Shown: one piece after another, positions 33,363-42,754 of the stretch
Layout: every line of letters starts with the position of its first letter
Numbering within the stretch: position 1 is the stretch's first letter
NCBI GenBank assembly: GCA_947642555.1
Contig: CANRSX010000008.1
Coordinates: 1 to 64,000, forward strand
Direction: 5' to 3'
Length of the DNA stretch: 64,000 bases
Source: an uncultured Roseburia sp.
Lineage (GTDB): Bacteria > Bacillota > Clostridia > Lachnospirales > Lachnospiraceae
Position numbers and translations under genes: made by a program
Notes under the pieces: generated by a model
Seen by the model: only the letters and a program-made list of their open reading frames with translations
Databases searched by the model: none
What the model was told of the DNA's origin: nothing

Positions 33363-36011
33363 TCAGCCCTTAAGCAGCCTCACCTCTCCGGTGATGCCGG
33401 ACTGCGTCTTCGGCTCCACCTTCATTCCGAACATCGGCGTATCGGCATTCTCGCGCTCTAACGTAGTCGCGACCTCGATCGTCACAGTATTGCTGCCCGG
33501 CCGCACGGCATCCGTCAGATCATAACGATATACCGGCACGACCTGGAGCCCCAGGCTGACGCCGTTGACAAATACCTCGACACCTTCATGGGCGTCCATG
33601 ATCTCAAGGAGATAAGACGCGCCTTCCACGGCCTCAAACGTATTCTCATAGCGCGCAAAGCCCGAGAACTTCGGCTCTTCCTCACAGAGGGCATCCGGCA
33701 GGGATACCATCTTCTCCCCCGCAAACGCCGGATAATCGATACTCCGGCAGATGCTGCGCTTCCACTCGCCGGCAAAGGCTGCCGGCACAGCATCCGCAAA
33801 GGTACGCGGCTCACACATCAACTCCTGCATCTTCTCCCCATCCGCGTCAAAGACGAGCACCACGCTCTCCTGCGGCATCAGGCAGATGCGGTATCCGCCG
33901 TCCTCTTTATCCACACTTGTAATCATATTATCCCATGCATGATATGCATAGCAGCTCCTGTCGTCCGCATATGCGACAGTACCGCAGTAATCCGCCGTGC
34001 CCTCGTTGACCAGCAGGAGAATCCCCGTCCCGTCCGGCTGCTCGTAGTGGTAATACCGGATCCGGTGATCCGCCGGGGCAATCGAAAGCTCCCGCACACC
34101 GGCCTCCTCCACTGCCTTCACCACATCCGCCAGCGCGATCACCTTCGCCTGCTTCGCCTGTGCCAGAAGGGCCTCCACGCCCTCCGTCGTATCGCAGATC
34201 CCATCCGGATAGCCGTCGATAAAGTACACCGGAATATGCTTTTCCGTCATTTCCGCCACCGCAGCTGCCAGCGCCGCCGTGATATACTGCTGATACGGGA
34301 TGACAAACACGCCGTACTCCTGGGTATTCACATGAAGCGTGCCCTCCGCGAGCTGAACGCGGTACGCCTCCCTCTGTGCGAAAATCTCCTGCGGCAGGAT
34401 ATCATAATCGATCTGCGCGTCGCAGAGCAGATGTCCCGGTTTATGGGTCTCCATGCACGCTCCGGCCCATTCGCCTTCCCCGTGATAGAGCAGCGCGACC
34501 GGCGCCACATGGGAGCCTCCGCTGATCAGATGGCAGATCCGGTTTGTGTACTTCATCAGCTCGCCGAAATGGCGGTACTGCGGGTTATGGCCGTGCGCGT
34601 AAAAATGCGGCGGACAGTCCGGATCCGGATACTCCTTCGCAGTAAAGGCATGCGGCACATAATGGTTGATCCCGCGCACCATAAAATGATCCACCAGATA
34701 TTTTTCCAGACGCACACCCTCGCTCCAGCCGTAAGCGCCGAAAATCTCGCACATGGAATCGCCCTTTTTACCCGGCTCGATCGCCGCTGCGGAGCTTCCG
34801 AGCTTTGCCAGCATATAATGATAAAACTCGCCGACGCGGTTGCCGAACATCTGCCCGTCGACATTGAGATCCTCGCCCTGGGGCAGAACCTGTCCGCCGA
34901 TATCGTCGATTCCGGCCATGTCCTGTCCTGCCAGCCCGCGGAAATAATGCCCCAGGGAGGAGCCTGTGCGCGCATGCTGGTTGTTATCCTCGATCAGATG
35001 TCCGATGTACTTTACGCCGCGCTCCCGGCACCAGTTTCCAAGCTGCATGGAGAAGTCTTTCTTTACCAGCTCCGTCACCGCGTCCATATAGGCGTAGCGC
35101 ACCCGCGCCGTCCGGTCCGCGTCCGCGCCGTTCTCCCACAGCAGATACAGCTCCTTCGCATAATCCGGCCCGATCGTCTTTGCCAGCCGCTCCGCCAGCT
35201 CGTCGCTCCAGGGCTGGTCGATCTCTTTTCCGAGCATCGCATACCGGTCATACATGTGGCCGTTGCCAAGCTCCGGCTCGTCCGAGAAGAAGCCCGCGAT
35301 GGTCCTGCCGAACTCGTCCTTATAGTGCGCATAGTGTGGCTCGTACACCGCGTCGATCAGCACCTTACAGGAGGGTGCGCTCATCATATTGATATAGCTG
35401 CGGTGATACCCCATATTTCTCGACAGATGTAAGATATAGATCTTCCACGCCCCCGCAGGCGCCTGCCAGTCTGTCCGGCCGTCCGCGAACTGCCCGGCCA
35501 GGTCGATCCGCTCCCCGGCATCCGACACCGCGTACACCGCCAGCAGCCGGTCGTCGTCATACACCCTCGGGTTCTTCTCCGCGCCCCAGCGCTCCATCTG
35601 ATTCGGCGGAAGGGGCTCGGGGTGCGCCAGCCACTCCGGCTCGATGCGCACCGTCTCTCCCCCCGCGCAGGCAACCGTCCGGCAGCAGATGCTCTGCCGG
35701 CACAGCGCGTCCGGCTGATCCGCCATCGCCCCGTTGGCAAAGCCTGTCGGGAAATGGCTGTCATCTAAGATCCAGACCTTCATCCCGTACTTCTTCGCCT
35801 CGTCTAAAATGACATCCATATCCTGCCACCACTTCGGCCCGCAGTAATCCGGATGCGGACGGCTCTCCACGCACACCGCGCCGATATTCGCCTCATGAAT
35901 CACCTTCATGTAGGTGCGCAGCGTCTGCTCATCCTCCCCGTGCTGCCAGAAAAAGGGCAGGATGTAATTGTCTCCGCTGTCCGTCAGCAGCTGTCTGATT
36001 TTCTCGCTCAT
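33363..36011 (-). CDS. GH106-like glycoside hydrolase (alpha-L-rhamnosidase-like)
   Basis: The protein has 882 residues and no signal peptide, so it acts in the cytoplasm on imported oligosaccharide. The N-terminal part resembles the GH106/alpha-rhamnosidase-like barrel: ILPFFWQHGEDEQTLRTYMK, GAVCVESRPH and KVWILDDSHFPTGFANG, with acidic candidates in GFFSDEPELGNGH and GHLIEDNNQH. The C-terminus is a galactose-binding-like beta sandwich (EVFVNGVSLGLQ, GSNTVTIEV). The ATG at 36011 follows AGGAGG. The family call is by pattern only; rhamnosidase activity is not proven. It is downstream of importer 1 on the same strand but separated by the toxin locus. Confidence 0.65.
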   Translation of the reverse strand: MSEKIRQLLTDSGDNYILPFFWQHGEDEQTLRTYMKVIHEANIGAVCVESRPHPDYCGPKWWQDMDVILDEAKKYGMKVWILDDSHFPTGFANGAMADQPDALCRQSICCRTVACAGGETVRIEPEWLAHPEPLPPNQMERWGAEKNPRVYDDDRLLAVYAVSDAGERIDLAGQFADGRTDWQAPAGAWKIYILHLSRNMGYHRSYINMMSAPSCKVLIDAVYEPHYAHYKDEFGRTIAGFFSDEPELGNGHMYDRYAMLGKEIDQPWSDELAERLAKTIGPDYAKELYLLWENGADADRTARVRYAYMDAVTELVKKDFSMQLGNWCRERGVKYIGHLIEDNNQHARTGSSLGHYFRGLAGQDMAGIDDIGGQVLPQGEDLNVDGQMFGNRVGEFYHYMLAKLGSSAAAIEPGKKGDSMCEIFGAYGWSEGVRLEKYLVDHFMVRGINHYVPHAFTAKEYPDPDCPPHFYAHGHNPQYRHFGELMKYTNRICHLISGGSHVAPVALLYHGEGEWAGACMETHKPGHLLCDAQIDYDILPQEIFAQREAYRVQLAEGTLHVNTQEYGVFVIPYQQYITAALAAAVAEMTEKHIPVYFIDGYPDGICDTTEGVEALLAQAKQAKVIALADVVKAVEEAGVRELSIAPADHRIRYYHYEQPDGTGILLLVNEGTADYCGTVAYADDRSCYAYHAWDNMITSVDKEDGGYRICLMPQESVVLVFDADGEKMQELMCEPRTFADAVPAAFAGEWKRSICRSIDYPAFAGEKMVSLPDALCEEEPKFSGFARYENTFEAVEGASYLLEIMDAHEGVEVFVNGVSLGLQVVPVYRYDLTDAVRPGSNTVTIEVATTLERENADTPMFGMKVEPKTQSGITGEVRLLKG

Positions 36012-36055
36012 CGCAATTTCCTCCTGAGATCCGATATAAACAATAAAATAAAAAC

Positions 36056-36183
36056 TTGAAACCTGAAAAAAAATATGGTATAGTTTGAATATAAAAGGAG
36101 CAGCCGCCCGCAAAGCGGTTAACCTCCCGGTTGGCATAAGCCTACCTGTACTGGCTAAGTGACAAGGTAGGCTTATTTATTTT
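36056..36183 (+). ncRNA. Antisense RNA, candidate type I antitoxin, with its promoter
   Basis: TTGAAA (36056-36061) and TATAGT (36079-36084), 17 bases apart, predict a transcript starting near 36091. It ends at a perfect 12-bp hairpin (ATAAGCCTACCT/AGGTAGGCTTAT, 36136-36147 with 36165-36176) followed by TTATTTT. It carries no ORF with a ribosome site and stop pattern of its own. Its 3' end is convergent with, and overlaps, the end of the small toxin gene on the other strand, as in txpA/ratA and bsrG/SR4. It would pair with the toxin mRNA 3' end. Confidence 0.65.
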
Positions 36184-36269
36184 CGCCTGTTATCCCTTTC
36201 GAGATAAGCAAGCAGTGCAACTAAAAATGTCCCAAACAGAATCAGATCCTGAAAAGTAAACATCTCCAT
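36177..36269 (-). CDS. Putative holin-like type I toxin, 30 residues
   Basis: The peptide begins MEMFTFQDLILFGTFLVALL and ends AYLERDNRRK: a short amphipathic start, one membrane helix and a basic tail. This is the form of the putative holin-like toxin family (PF16935) and related TxpA/Fst-type peptides that insert into the membrane. The ATG at 36269 follows GGGAGGTGG with good spacing. The stop codon abuts the hairpin shared with the opposing RNA. Toxicity is inferred from form and locus structure. Confidence 0.7.
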   Translation of the reverse strand: MEMFTFQDLILFGTFLVALLAYLERDNRRK

Positions 36270-36350
36270 TACACCACCTCCCCTCTTTATGTATCCTCAG
36301 ATCCATATAAGTCCGGGAGGCTGCCACCCTGCAACACGGCTGCTTTTCAT

Positions 36351-36380
36351 ATTCTAGCACATGTACTATTTTTATGACAA
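36351..36380 (-). promoter_or_regulatory. Promoter of the holin-like toxin gene
   Basis: On the minus strand TTGTCA (36380-36375) and TAGAAT (36356-36351), 18 bases apart, with a TG motif just upstream of the -10. The leader of about 75 bases can fold and shares GCAGCCG and CCTCCCGG with the opposing RNA. Confidence 0.65.
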
Positions 36381-36429
36381 GCAATTTCCATTCTGTGTCA
36401 TTTTATTTGTGCATATTGTACAATCTTCC

Positions 36430-37326
36430 CTACTCCTTCACCGCCCCGAGCGTGATTCCCTTGACGAAATACTTCTGCAGGAACGGATAGATCACCAGCA
36501 CCGGCAGGACACCCACCACCGCGATGGCCATACGCACCGTCGTCGCGGGCAGGCTTCCCACGCTGACCCCGGCCATCTGGGAGGCGTTTTTCGAGAGGTA
36601 GCTGATATTTTCGTTCATCTGATTTAAGATCAGCTGGATCGTGTAATATTTGCTCCCGTCCCTCTGATTTAAGTAATACAGACCGTTCGTCCAGTCGTTC
36701 CAGTACATGAGGCCGGTCATCAGGCCGATCGTCGCAAGGATCGGCACCGAGAGCGGCAGGACGATGCTCGCAAAGATCTTAAGCTCCCCCGCTCCGTCGA
36801 TCCGGGCCGCTTCCTTTAAGGAGGCCGGCACGCTGAAGGTGAAGTAATTTTTCACCAGGATCACGTTGAAGGCGTTCATCAGCAGTCCCGGGAAGATCAG
36901 CGCAAAGATCGTATTCCGGATGTGGAAAATCTGTGACCAGGTATAATAACTCGCCACGATACCGCCGCCGAAGAGCATCGTAAAGACGCAGAGGAAATTG
37001 ACAAACCGTCCACCCGGCAGTCTCGTATCCGAGAGAGAGTACGCGAAGGCCGCCGTCACCACAAGGCTTAACGCGGTTCCCGCCGCTGTGACTATAATTG
37101 TCATTATATATGATTTTCCGATTGTGGCCCAGGACGCCGCGATATATTTGTAGGCCTCCATGCTCCATTTTCCCGGGAAAAAGCTGAATCCGTTCACCGT
37201 CGCCCACTGATTATCCGTAAAGGACGCGATGATCAGCAGGATAAAGGGGATCAGCGCCAGAAGCGTCAGTATCGTCATCGCCGTATTGGCATAAATCTGC
37301 CATCTTATCGTTTCTTTTCCTTTCAT
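36430..37326 (-). CDS. Sugar ABC transporter permease (LplC/AraQ type), importer 1
   Basis: The protein has 298 residues and six membrane helices. The EAA loop that docks the ATPase is SLKEAARIDGAGELKIFASIVLPL (about residue 180, quoted to show EAA---G). It ends KYFVKGITLGAVKE, typical of the YtcP/LplC subfamily. It pairs with the LplB-type permease 15 bases upstream and the lipoprotein receptor before that. The substrate is unknown; the nearby GH106-like enzyme suggests a plant-type or host-glycan oligosaccharide. Confidence 0.92.
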   Translation of the reverse strand: MKGKETIRWQIYANTAMTILTLLALIPFILLIIASFTDNQWATVNGFSFFPGKWSMEAYKYIAASWATIGKSYIMTIIVTAAGTALSLVVTAAFAYSLSDTRLPGGRFVNFLCVFTMLFGGGIVASYYTWSQIFHIRNTIFALIFPGLLMNAFNVILVKNYFTFSVPASLKEAARIDGAGELKIFASIVLPLSVPILATIGLMTGLMYWNDWTNGLYYLNQRDGSKYYTIQLILNQMNENISYLSKNASQMAGVSVGSLPATTVRMAIAVVGVLPVLVIYPFLQKYFVKGITLGAVKE

Positions 37327-37341
37327 GCTCTACCTCCCCCG

Positions 37342-38286
37342 CTAAAACAGCGCGTTTTCTTTGCTGTACTTCGAGACGATCTTATTCGCAGTCACCACCA
37401 GGACAAATCCGACCACGGACTGGAATACGCTGGCCGCGGACGACATGCCGTAGTCGCTGTTCTGCATCAGCGCGTTATACACATAAACGTCGATCGTCTG
37501 CGTCACGGAATACAGTGCGCCCGAGTTTTTCGGCACCTGATAAAACAGGCCGAAGTCCGAGGCAAAGATACGCCCGACCGAGAGGATAAACATTGTGATG
37601 ACCGTCGGTTTGATGAGCGGCAGCGTGATATTTTTAATCTGCTGCCATTTCGTCGCGCCGTCGATCCTGGCCGCCTCGTAGTAATCCTGGCTGATTCCCA
37701 CGATACTCGAAAGGTAAATGATCATGGAATAGCCGATACCCTTCCACAGATGCACAAAGGTAAGGATAAAGGGCCAGTATTTTTTCTCCTGATACCACTG
37801 GATCGTGTTTAACCCCATCCCCTTTAACACGGAATTGATCAGTCCGGTATCCGCGGCAAAAAAGGCGTATACCAGGTAACTGACCACCACCCAGCTGATC
37901 AGGTAGGGCAGAAGGATCAGGCTCTGGTAAATCCGGGATGCCACCTTGCTTCTCACCTCGTTTAACAGGATCGCCGCCGCGATGGCCAGCACGGTCCCTA
38001 AGATGATAAATACCACATTGTAAAAAACCGTATTCCGGATGATATCAAACGCCGTGCTCGATTTAAACAGGAATTTGAAATTCTCAAACCCGCACCACGG
38101 ACTTCCCCAGATCCCCTTTCTGACATCGAGCTTTTTAAACGCGATCGAAATCCCGAACATCGGCAGATAATTGTTGCAGATCATGTAGGTAAGTCCCGGA
38201 AGCATCAGAAGATACAGGGGTATCATCTGCTTCCAGTATATTTTTTCCCCGCGCTTTTTCACGCCGGCCTTTGTGTTTTTCGCCAT
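37342..38286 (-). CDS. Sugar ABC transporter permease (LplB/YteP type), importer 1
   Basis: The protein has 314 residues and six membrane helices after a basic N-terminus. The EAA loop is YYEAARIDGATKWQQIKNIT at about residue 205. NYLPMFGISIAFKKLDVRKG near the N-terminus and the C-terminal KYSKENALF are typical of the LplB/YteP branch, which works with LplC and YtcQ-type receptors. It has an AGGAGG site. A hairpin separates it from the receptor gene. Confidence 0.93.
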   Translation of the reverse strand: MAKNTKAGVKKRGEKIYWKQMIPLYLLMLPGLTYMICNNYLPMFGISIAFKKLDVRKGIWGSPWCGFENFKFLFKSSTAFDIIRNTVFYNVVFIILGTVLAIAAAILLNEVRSKVASRIYQSLILLPYLISWVVVSYLVYAFFAADTGLINSVLKGMGLNTIQWYQEKKYWPFILTFVHLWKGIGYSMIIYLSSIVGISQDYYEAARIDGATKWQQIKNITLPLIKPTVITMFILSVGRIFASDFGLFYQVPKNSGALYSVTQTIDVYVYNALMQNSDYGMSSAASVFQSVVGFVLVVTANKIVSKYSKENALF

Positions 38287-38318
38287 TTGTCGTCCTCCTC
38301 TGACAGATCAATAGAAAC

Positions 38319-38359
38319 GGGGCCGCCGTGCAAAAATCTTCTTTTTACACGACGGCCCC
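38319..38359 (-). terminator. Intra-operon hairpin between receptor and permease genes
   Basis: GGGGCCGCCGTG (38319-38330) pairs with CACGACGGCCCC (38348-38359), with one mismatch. Weakly T-rich sequence follows on the minus strand. A partial terminator here would raise receptor levels above permease levels, common in binding-protein operons. Confidence 0.55.
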
Positions 38360-38427
38360 TGTGCACATCATTTCGAAACCAGCCCAGCGGTCATGTAATT
38401 ACCGCTTCCATTTTGGGCTCTGGTGTG

Positions 38428-40053
38428 TCACTGCTCCGCCAGCCATGCGTCCAGCTGTGCCTGGTTTGCCGCTATGATCTCGTCGATCCCCGCGTCCTCA
38501 AGTGCCTTTAAGAACTCCGGCATCACGGTCGCCGGATCCTGCGCGCCGCAGTTGATGATACCAGAATACTGCGCGATCACCGCATCCACAGCCGTCTTCT
38601 GCGCCGCCACCTCCGTCGCGTTAAACACATAGCCCAGCGCCACAGACTTCTGCTCATCCGTGATACTGTTGTTAAACTCCTCCGCCATCTCGTAATAGCT
38701 CATCTCATTCGGCGTAAATACCGGAATCGAAAGCTTGTCGCCGAACACGTGCAGCGGCATATTGTACGGAGTGCTGGCCGCATCCACGCCGTCCGCATAG
38801 TCGATCACCGCCGGACCGCCCGGCTCATCGCCGTCGTCAATCACCTTGTAGCTCGTTCCCTCAAGGCCATAGGTCAGCATCACATCCAGATCATTGTCCG
38901 CATAGAGCAGGTTTAAGAGCTGGAAGGTCTTCTCCGGATTTTCACAGCTCGATGCGATGCACCAGGTCGTCGTCGTAAACATCTGCGTCGCCGCAAAGGG
39001 ATCCACCAAATTGATCGTCGTCATCGGATAGCCGCAGTCACGGGACATATTGGATTCCATATCCGTCTCGGTGGATGAAAATCCTCCGAGATAAAAGCCG
39101 GACTGTATCTGCACGGTACCGGCATCCGTATTGGTGGAAGCATCCGGGGAGAAATATCCCTTTTTCGCCCAGTCGTACATCCGCTCTGCATGCTCCATAT
39201 ATTCCGGCGTTGCATAGAGATTGGTCACCGCCGTCTCACCGTCTAAGCCGGCTCCCGGCAGAGCGCCCGTTCCAAGGGATCCGCCCAGCACATCATACGG
39301 ATGATAATAATTGAAAAATTCGCTGTTTGACGCCGTGCCGGACACACAGTAATAGCCGTCCCCGTATTTCTCCTTGTAGGCTGCAAACAGTTCTTCCAGA
39401 TCTTCGATCGTGTAGGTTTTGTCTATATCAAATGTAAAGCCAAGCTCCTCCACGAGATCGGTCCGTGCGAAGAATCCGTAGGATCTCGCCCATTTCTCCT
39501 CCGACGGAACACAGTACAGCTTTCCGTCAAAATAGCCGCCGGCCATCGCGATGCCCTCGGCCGCCTCGATATCCGCTCCGTACTGTGCATACAGATCGTC
39601 CAAAGGAAGGATCGCGTTCTTGTTCACATAATCCGAAACACCGGTAAATATGGTGGGGATCAGATCAATCTTATCCCCTGAGGTAATCATCAGGTTCACC
39701 TGTGAAGTCAGGTCAAACGCCCCGATGGGATAGAGAGATACTCGCACACCGATCTCGGCCTCGGTAATCTCGTTGATCGCCGCCTCCACATCCGCAATTC
39801 CGGACGGCTCCGCGCCCAGCACCGGAATCGCCATCACGACCTCATAGATCTCGCCGTCTGCCGCTGCACTGCCGGCGCCTGCTCCCTCATCGGATCCGGC
39901 ATCCGCGCCTGCCTCCGTGCCTGAAGCCGCTCCGCCGCCTGTGCTCTGTCCGCCGCCCGTGGTCCCGGCGTCGTCTCCGCCTCCGCCGCAGCCTGCCAGC
40001 AGCGATACCGCCATCATACCGGCCAGTACAGATGCAATTACTTTCTTTTTCAT
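38428..40053 (-). CDS. Extracellular sugar-binding lipoprotein, importer 1
   Basis: The protein has 541 residues. A lipoprotein signal peptide ends in the lipobox LLAGC (C22), followed by a Gly/Ala/Asp-rich linker (about residues 23-65) and a LplA/YtcQ-type bilobal receptor domain. ATG 40053 has an AAAGGAGG site; the longer frame starting at 40164 adds 37 unrelated residues. Its size, over 500 residues, is typical for receptors partnered with LplB/LplC permeases and YesMN systems. The ligand is unknown. Confidence 0.92.
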   Translation of the reverse strand: MKKKVIASVLAGMMAVSLLAGCGGGGDDAGTTGGGQSTGGGAASGTEAGADAGSDEGAGAGSAAADGEIYEVVMAIPVLGAEPSGIADVEAAINEITEAEIGVRVSLYPIGAFDLTSQVNLMITSGDKIDLIPTIFTGVSDYVNKNAILPLDDLYAQYGADIEAAEGIAMAGGYFDGKLYCVPSEEKWARSYGFFARTDLVEELGFTFDIDKTYTIEDLEELFAAYKEKYGDGYYCVSGTASNSEFFNYYHPYDVLGGSLGTGALPGAGLDGETAVTNLYATPEYMEHAERMYDWAKKGYFSPDASTNTDAGTVQIQSGFYLGGFSSTETDMESNMSRDCGYPMTTINLVDPFAATQMFTTTTWCIASSCENPEKTFQLLNLLYADNDLDVMLTYGLEGTSYKVIDDGDEPGGPAVIDYADGVDAASTPYNMPLHVFGDKLSIPVFTPNEMSYYEMAEEFNNSITDEQKSVALGYVFNATEVAAQKTAVDAVIAQYSGIINCGAQDPATVMPEFLKALEDAGIDEIIAANQAQLDAWLAEQ

Positions 40054-40203
40054 AAAACTGCCTCCTTTATCCTGTCGTTTTTCGACGTTTCTGTATGTAT
40101 TATACAAATTCCAAAGGAATATGTATCTTCTATTTCGGACGCATTTATGAAAATATCCAAACATTTTAACACAATCCCGACATAAAATGTCATTTTTACA
40201 ACA

Positions 40204-40980
40204 CTACGATATATGTAATCTTCTCCGGTACTCCCGCGGCGTCATCCCCGTGATCTTTTTAAAGCTTTTGGTAAAATAAGAATAATTGTTGTATCCGCTC
40301 TTAAAGGCGACCGTGCTGACCGAGAGGCCCGGATCCTTCAGCAGCTCCTGCGCCAGCCCGATCCGCTTCTGGATCACATAGTCGATCAGTGTGCAGCCGT
40401 TCTTTTTCTTAAATAACCGCCCCAGGTGGGTCGCGCTGACACCCATCTGCGCCGCCAGCTCCTCGATCGAGATATCCTCCTGCAGATTTCTACTTATGTA
40501 GTTTTCCGCCTCCTCCAGCAGATCCCCGTTTCCGGTCCCCCTGACATCCTCCGTCAGATTTTCCAGATAACGCTTTCCATAATCCTTATACCTGCGGCTC
40601 TCCGCGTCCTGGCAGATCTTTTCCTCCGCCTTTTTTAAATATTCCACCACCTCGTCGGTGTCCACCGGCTTTAAAATATAGCCGAGGCACTGCAGCCGCA
40701 CCGCCTCCCTGGCAAAGGCAAAGTCGTCGTGGCAGGTCAGAAAAATGCACTCCGTCGCCGGATAATTCTCCTTCACCCAGCGCACGAGGTCTACGCCGCC
40801 CAACATCGGCATCTCAATGTCGCAAAGCAGTACGTCCACCGGGTGTTCCCGAAAGATTTTAACCGCCTGCGCATAACTGGACGCCGTATAAATCTCATCA
40901 AAATTCAGCTCCTGCCAGGGAATATCGTCCACCAGTCCCTGGATCGCCAGGATCTCGTCATCCACAATCAGTAAGTTCAT
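40204..40980 (-). CDS. YesN-type response regulator with AraC DNA-binding domain
   Basis: The protein has 258 residues. The receiver domain has D54 as phospho-acceptor (LLCDIEMPML). The C-terminus (about 160-258) has two AraC helix-turn-helices (SIEELAAQMGVSATHLGRLF and SVSTVAFKSGYNNYSYFTKSF). Its start overlaps the kinase stop (ATGA). It lies directly upstream of the importer 1 receptor gene, so it most likely activates that operon. Confidence 0.93.
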   Translation of the reverse strand: MNLLIVDDEILAIQGLVDDIPWQELNFDEIYTASSYAQAVKIFREHPVDVLLCDIEMPMLGGVDLVRWVKENYPATECIFLTCHDDFAFAREAVRLQCLGYILKPVDTDEVVEYLKKAEEKICQDAESRRYKDYGKRYLENLTEDVRGTGNGDLLEEAENYISRNLQEDISIEELAAQMGVSATHLGRLFKKKNGCTLIDYVIQKRIGLAQELLKDPGLSVSTVAFKSGYNNYSYFTKSFKKITGMTPREYRRRLHIS

Positions 40981-42689
40981 ACGGCCCCTCCTCTTTTCCG
41001 TCCGTCCGGATATTCCGCTGCCTGCCCGTCCGAAGCGGCTGATACCGGGAGCAGCAGATATACCTGCGTCCCCTCCCCCGGACTGCTGGTGATATGAAGC
41101 TTCGCTTCCTTCCCGTAGATTAACTCCATCCGCCTTCTGCAGTTCCAGATCCCGATGTGCTTTCCGCGACCGTCCTCTAAAATCTCCGCCCGGTTTAAGC
41201 AGTCGAGCACCTCCTGCTTCATCCCGTTTCCGGTGTCGCAGACCGAGATGGAAAGCTTATCCTCATTCTTTCGCGCAATCACAAGGATCTCGATCTCACG
41301 CTCCATATCGAGCGCATATTTTACGGCGTTTTCCACAAAATTTAAAATGAGTAAGGAGGGCAGCCGGATCTCCCCAAGCTCCTCCTCCACGTCAAACAGA
41401 TAGGTAAATTTTTCCTGAAACCGGATCCGCTGGATTTCCAGGTAATTTTCCACGCCCTTTAACTCGTCCGACAGCTTTACCATCCCGTCGGTATGCCACA
41501 GGGAAAACCGCAGATAATCGGCAAGGTATTTTGTGAACGTGCGGATCTCTTTTACTTTTCCAGATTTGGACATGCTGAAAATAATATTTAAGCTGTTCAT
41601 CAGAAAGTGCGGGTTCACCTGCAGGCGCAGATTGATCGCCTCGATCTCCATCCGCGCAAGCTCTTTCTCGTAGGACTCGATTTTTAAATCCGTGATCTGA
41701 TCCGCCATCTCGTTGAACCTGTGGTTTAATTCCCATGCTTCCCGGTTTTCGCCCTCCTCCGTGATCCGGTATGCAGAGTCCCCTTCTTCCAGCCGGTTCA
41801 TGGCGAGGTACAGCCGTTTCATCGGGACAAGCACCCACCGGTTCAGCCCGAACATCAGAAACGGGACCGCGGCAAGACAGACGACGGCAAGCAGCAGTCC
41901 GAGCTGGTGGACCGCCGGGAGCTCGGAAAGCAGTGCGGCGCGGTCAAACCGGATCCTGGCGCAGACATCCGTATTCCCCACCCGGATCTCGTCCGCTTTG
42001 GCTATCCGTCCGGCACCGGCCGGTTCTCCTGCCCCGCCGGGCCCGCCCGCCGGTACCGTGCCTTCCTCCGCGGCTGCTTCCATCCAGATCTGCGCCTCCC
42101 CCGCCGGGAATTCCGCGTTCAGCTCCGTCTCCAGCTGTGAAAGACTGATCAGAGCGCCAAATGTAAAATTCTTCATCGACACGCCGTGGATCAGCCATTT
42201 CGTCCCGTCGATCTCCGCAAAAAACCAGTTCCCCGTCATATCCTCCGAACATCTTTCCCGAAGATAATCCCGTATCGCCGGCCTCTGCCCTACAAACGTA
42301 TTCCTTATCGCGACATTTGCATACGCTCCGTCCGCCACCACGAAAAAGTAGGCGTCAGCATCCGTATTGTACTGACACCTTTTATTTAATTCCTGCCAGA
42401 AAAAATTTTCAGCGCGGATGTCTTCCCCGTGTGTTTCCATCTGATACAGCTGCGCCACATACACATTTTCTTCCATGCAGGCAGCCAGGTAGGTATCCGC
42501 GCTGCTCATGCGGTCCGTCACCTGGTTTAAGAAAATTTCCACCGTGTGGCGCACCGATTCTCTGCTCTGCTGCTCGTACGCCTGCCTGGCGATCCAGATG
42601 TAGCCGACCGCCGTGACCGAAACCGGCAGCACCAGCACGGCAAGAAGCCAGATCACCTGTGTTTTTACTGAAAAACGCTTTCTGGGCAT
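40977..42689 (-). CDS. YesM-type sensor histidine kinase
   Basis: The protein has 570 residues: membrane helix (about 12-33), extracellular sensor loop, second helix (about 280-300), HAMP, His-kinase domain with H361 (LQVNPHFLMNSLN) and the ATPase N and G boxes (NFVENAVKYAL, CDTGNGM). The sensor loop includes a low-complexity Gly/Pro/Ala segment (PAGGPGGAGEPAGAG). Overlap with the YesN partner shows they form one system. The signal is probably the sugar, directly or through the loaded receptor. Confidence 0.92.
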   Translation of the reverse strand: MPRKRFSVKTQVIWLLAVLVLPVSVTAVGYIWIARQAYEQQSRESVRHTVEIFLNQVTDRMSSADTYLAACMEENVYVAQLYQMETHGEDIRAENFFWQELNKRCQYNTDADAYFFVVADGAYANVAIRNTFVGQRPAIRDYLRERCSEDMTGNWFFAEIDGTKWLIHGVSMKNFTFGALISLSQLETELNAEFPAGEAQIWMEAAAEEGTVPAGGPGGAGEPAGAGRIAKADEIRVGNTDVCARIRFDRAALLSELPAVHQLGLLLAVVCLAAVPFLMFGLNRWVLVPMKRLYLAMNRLEEGDSAYRITEEGENREAWELNHRFNEMADQITDLKIESYEKELARMEIEAINLRLQVNPHFLMNSLNIIFSMSKSGKVKEIRTFTKYLADYLRFSLWHTDGMVKLSDELKGVENYLEIQRIRFQEKFTYLFDVEEELGEIRLPSLLILNFVENAVKYALDMEREIEILVIARKNEDKLSISVCDTGNGMKQEVLDCLNRAEILEDGRGKHIGIWNCRRRMELIYGKEAKLHITSSPGEGTQVYLLLPVSAASDGQAAEYPDGRKRGGAV

Positions 42690-42754
42690 GTTATCTCTCC
42701 TGTCTTTCAGAGCTGCTGTCTGCTGTCATCGGGCCCCATCATCCCGCGCCTGCG

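Noticed and set aside
33588-35432. Long open frame (614 codons) on the plus strand
   Set aside because: It lies entirely antisense to the GH106-like gene, has no ribosome site and an Arg/His/Leu-rich composition typical of a GC-rich shadow frame.
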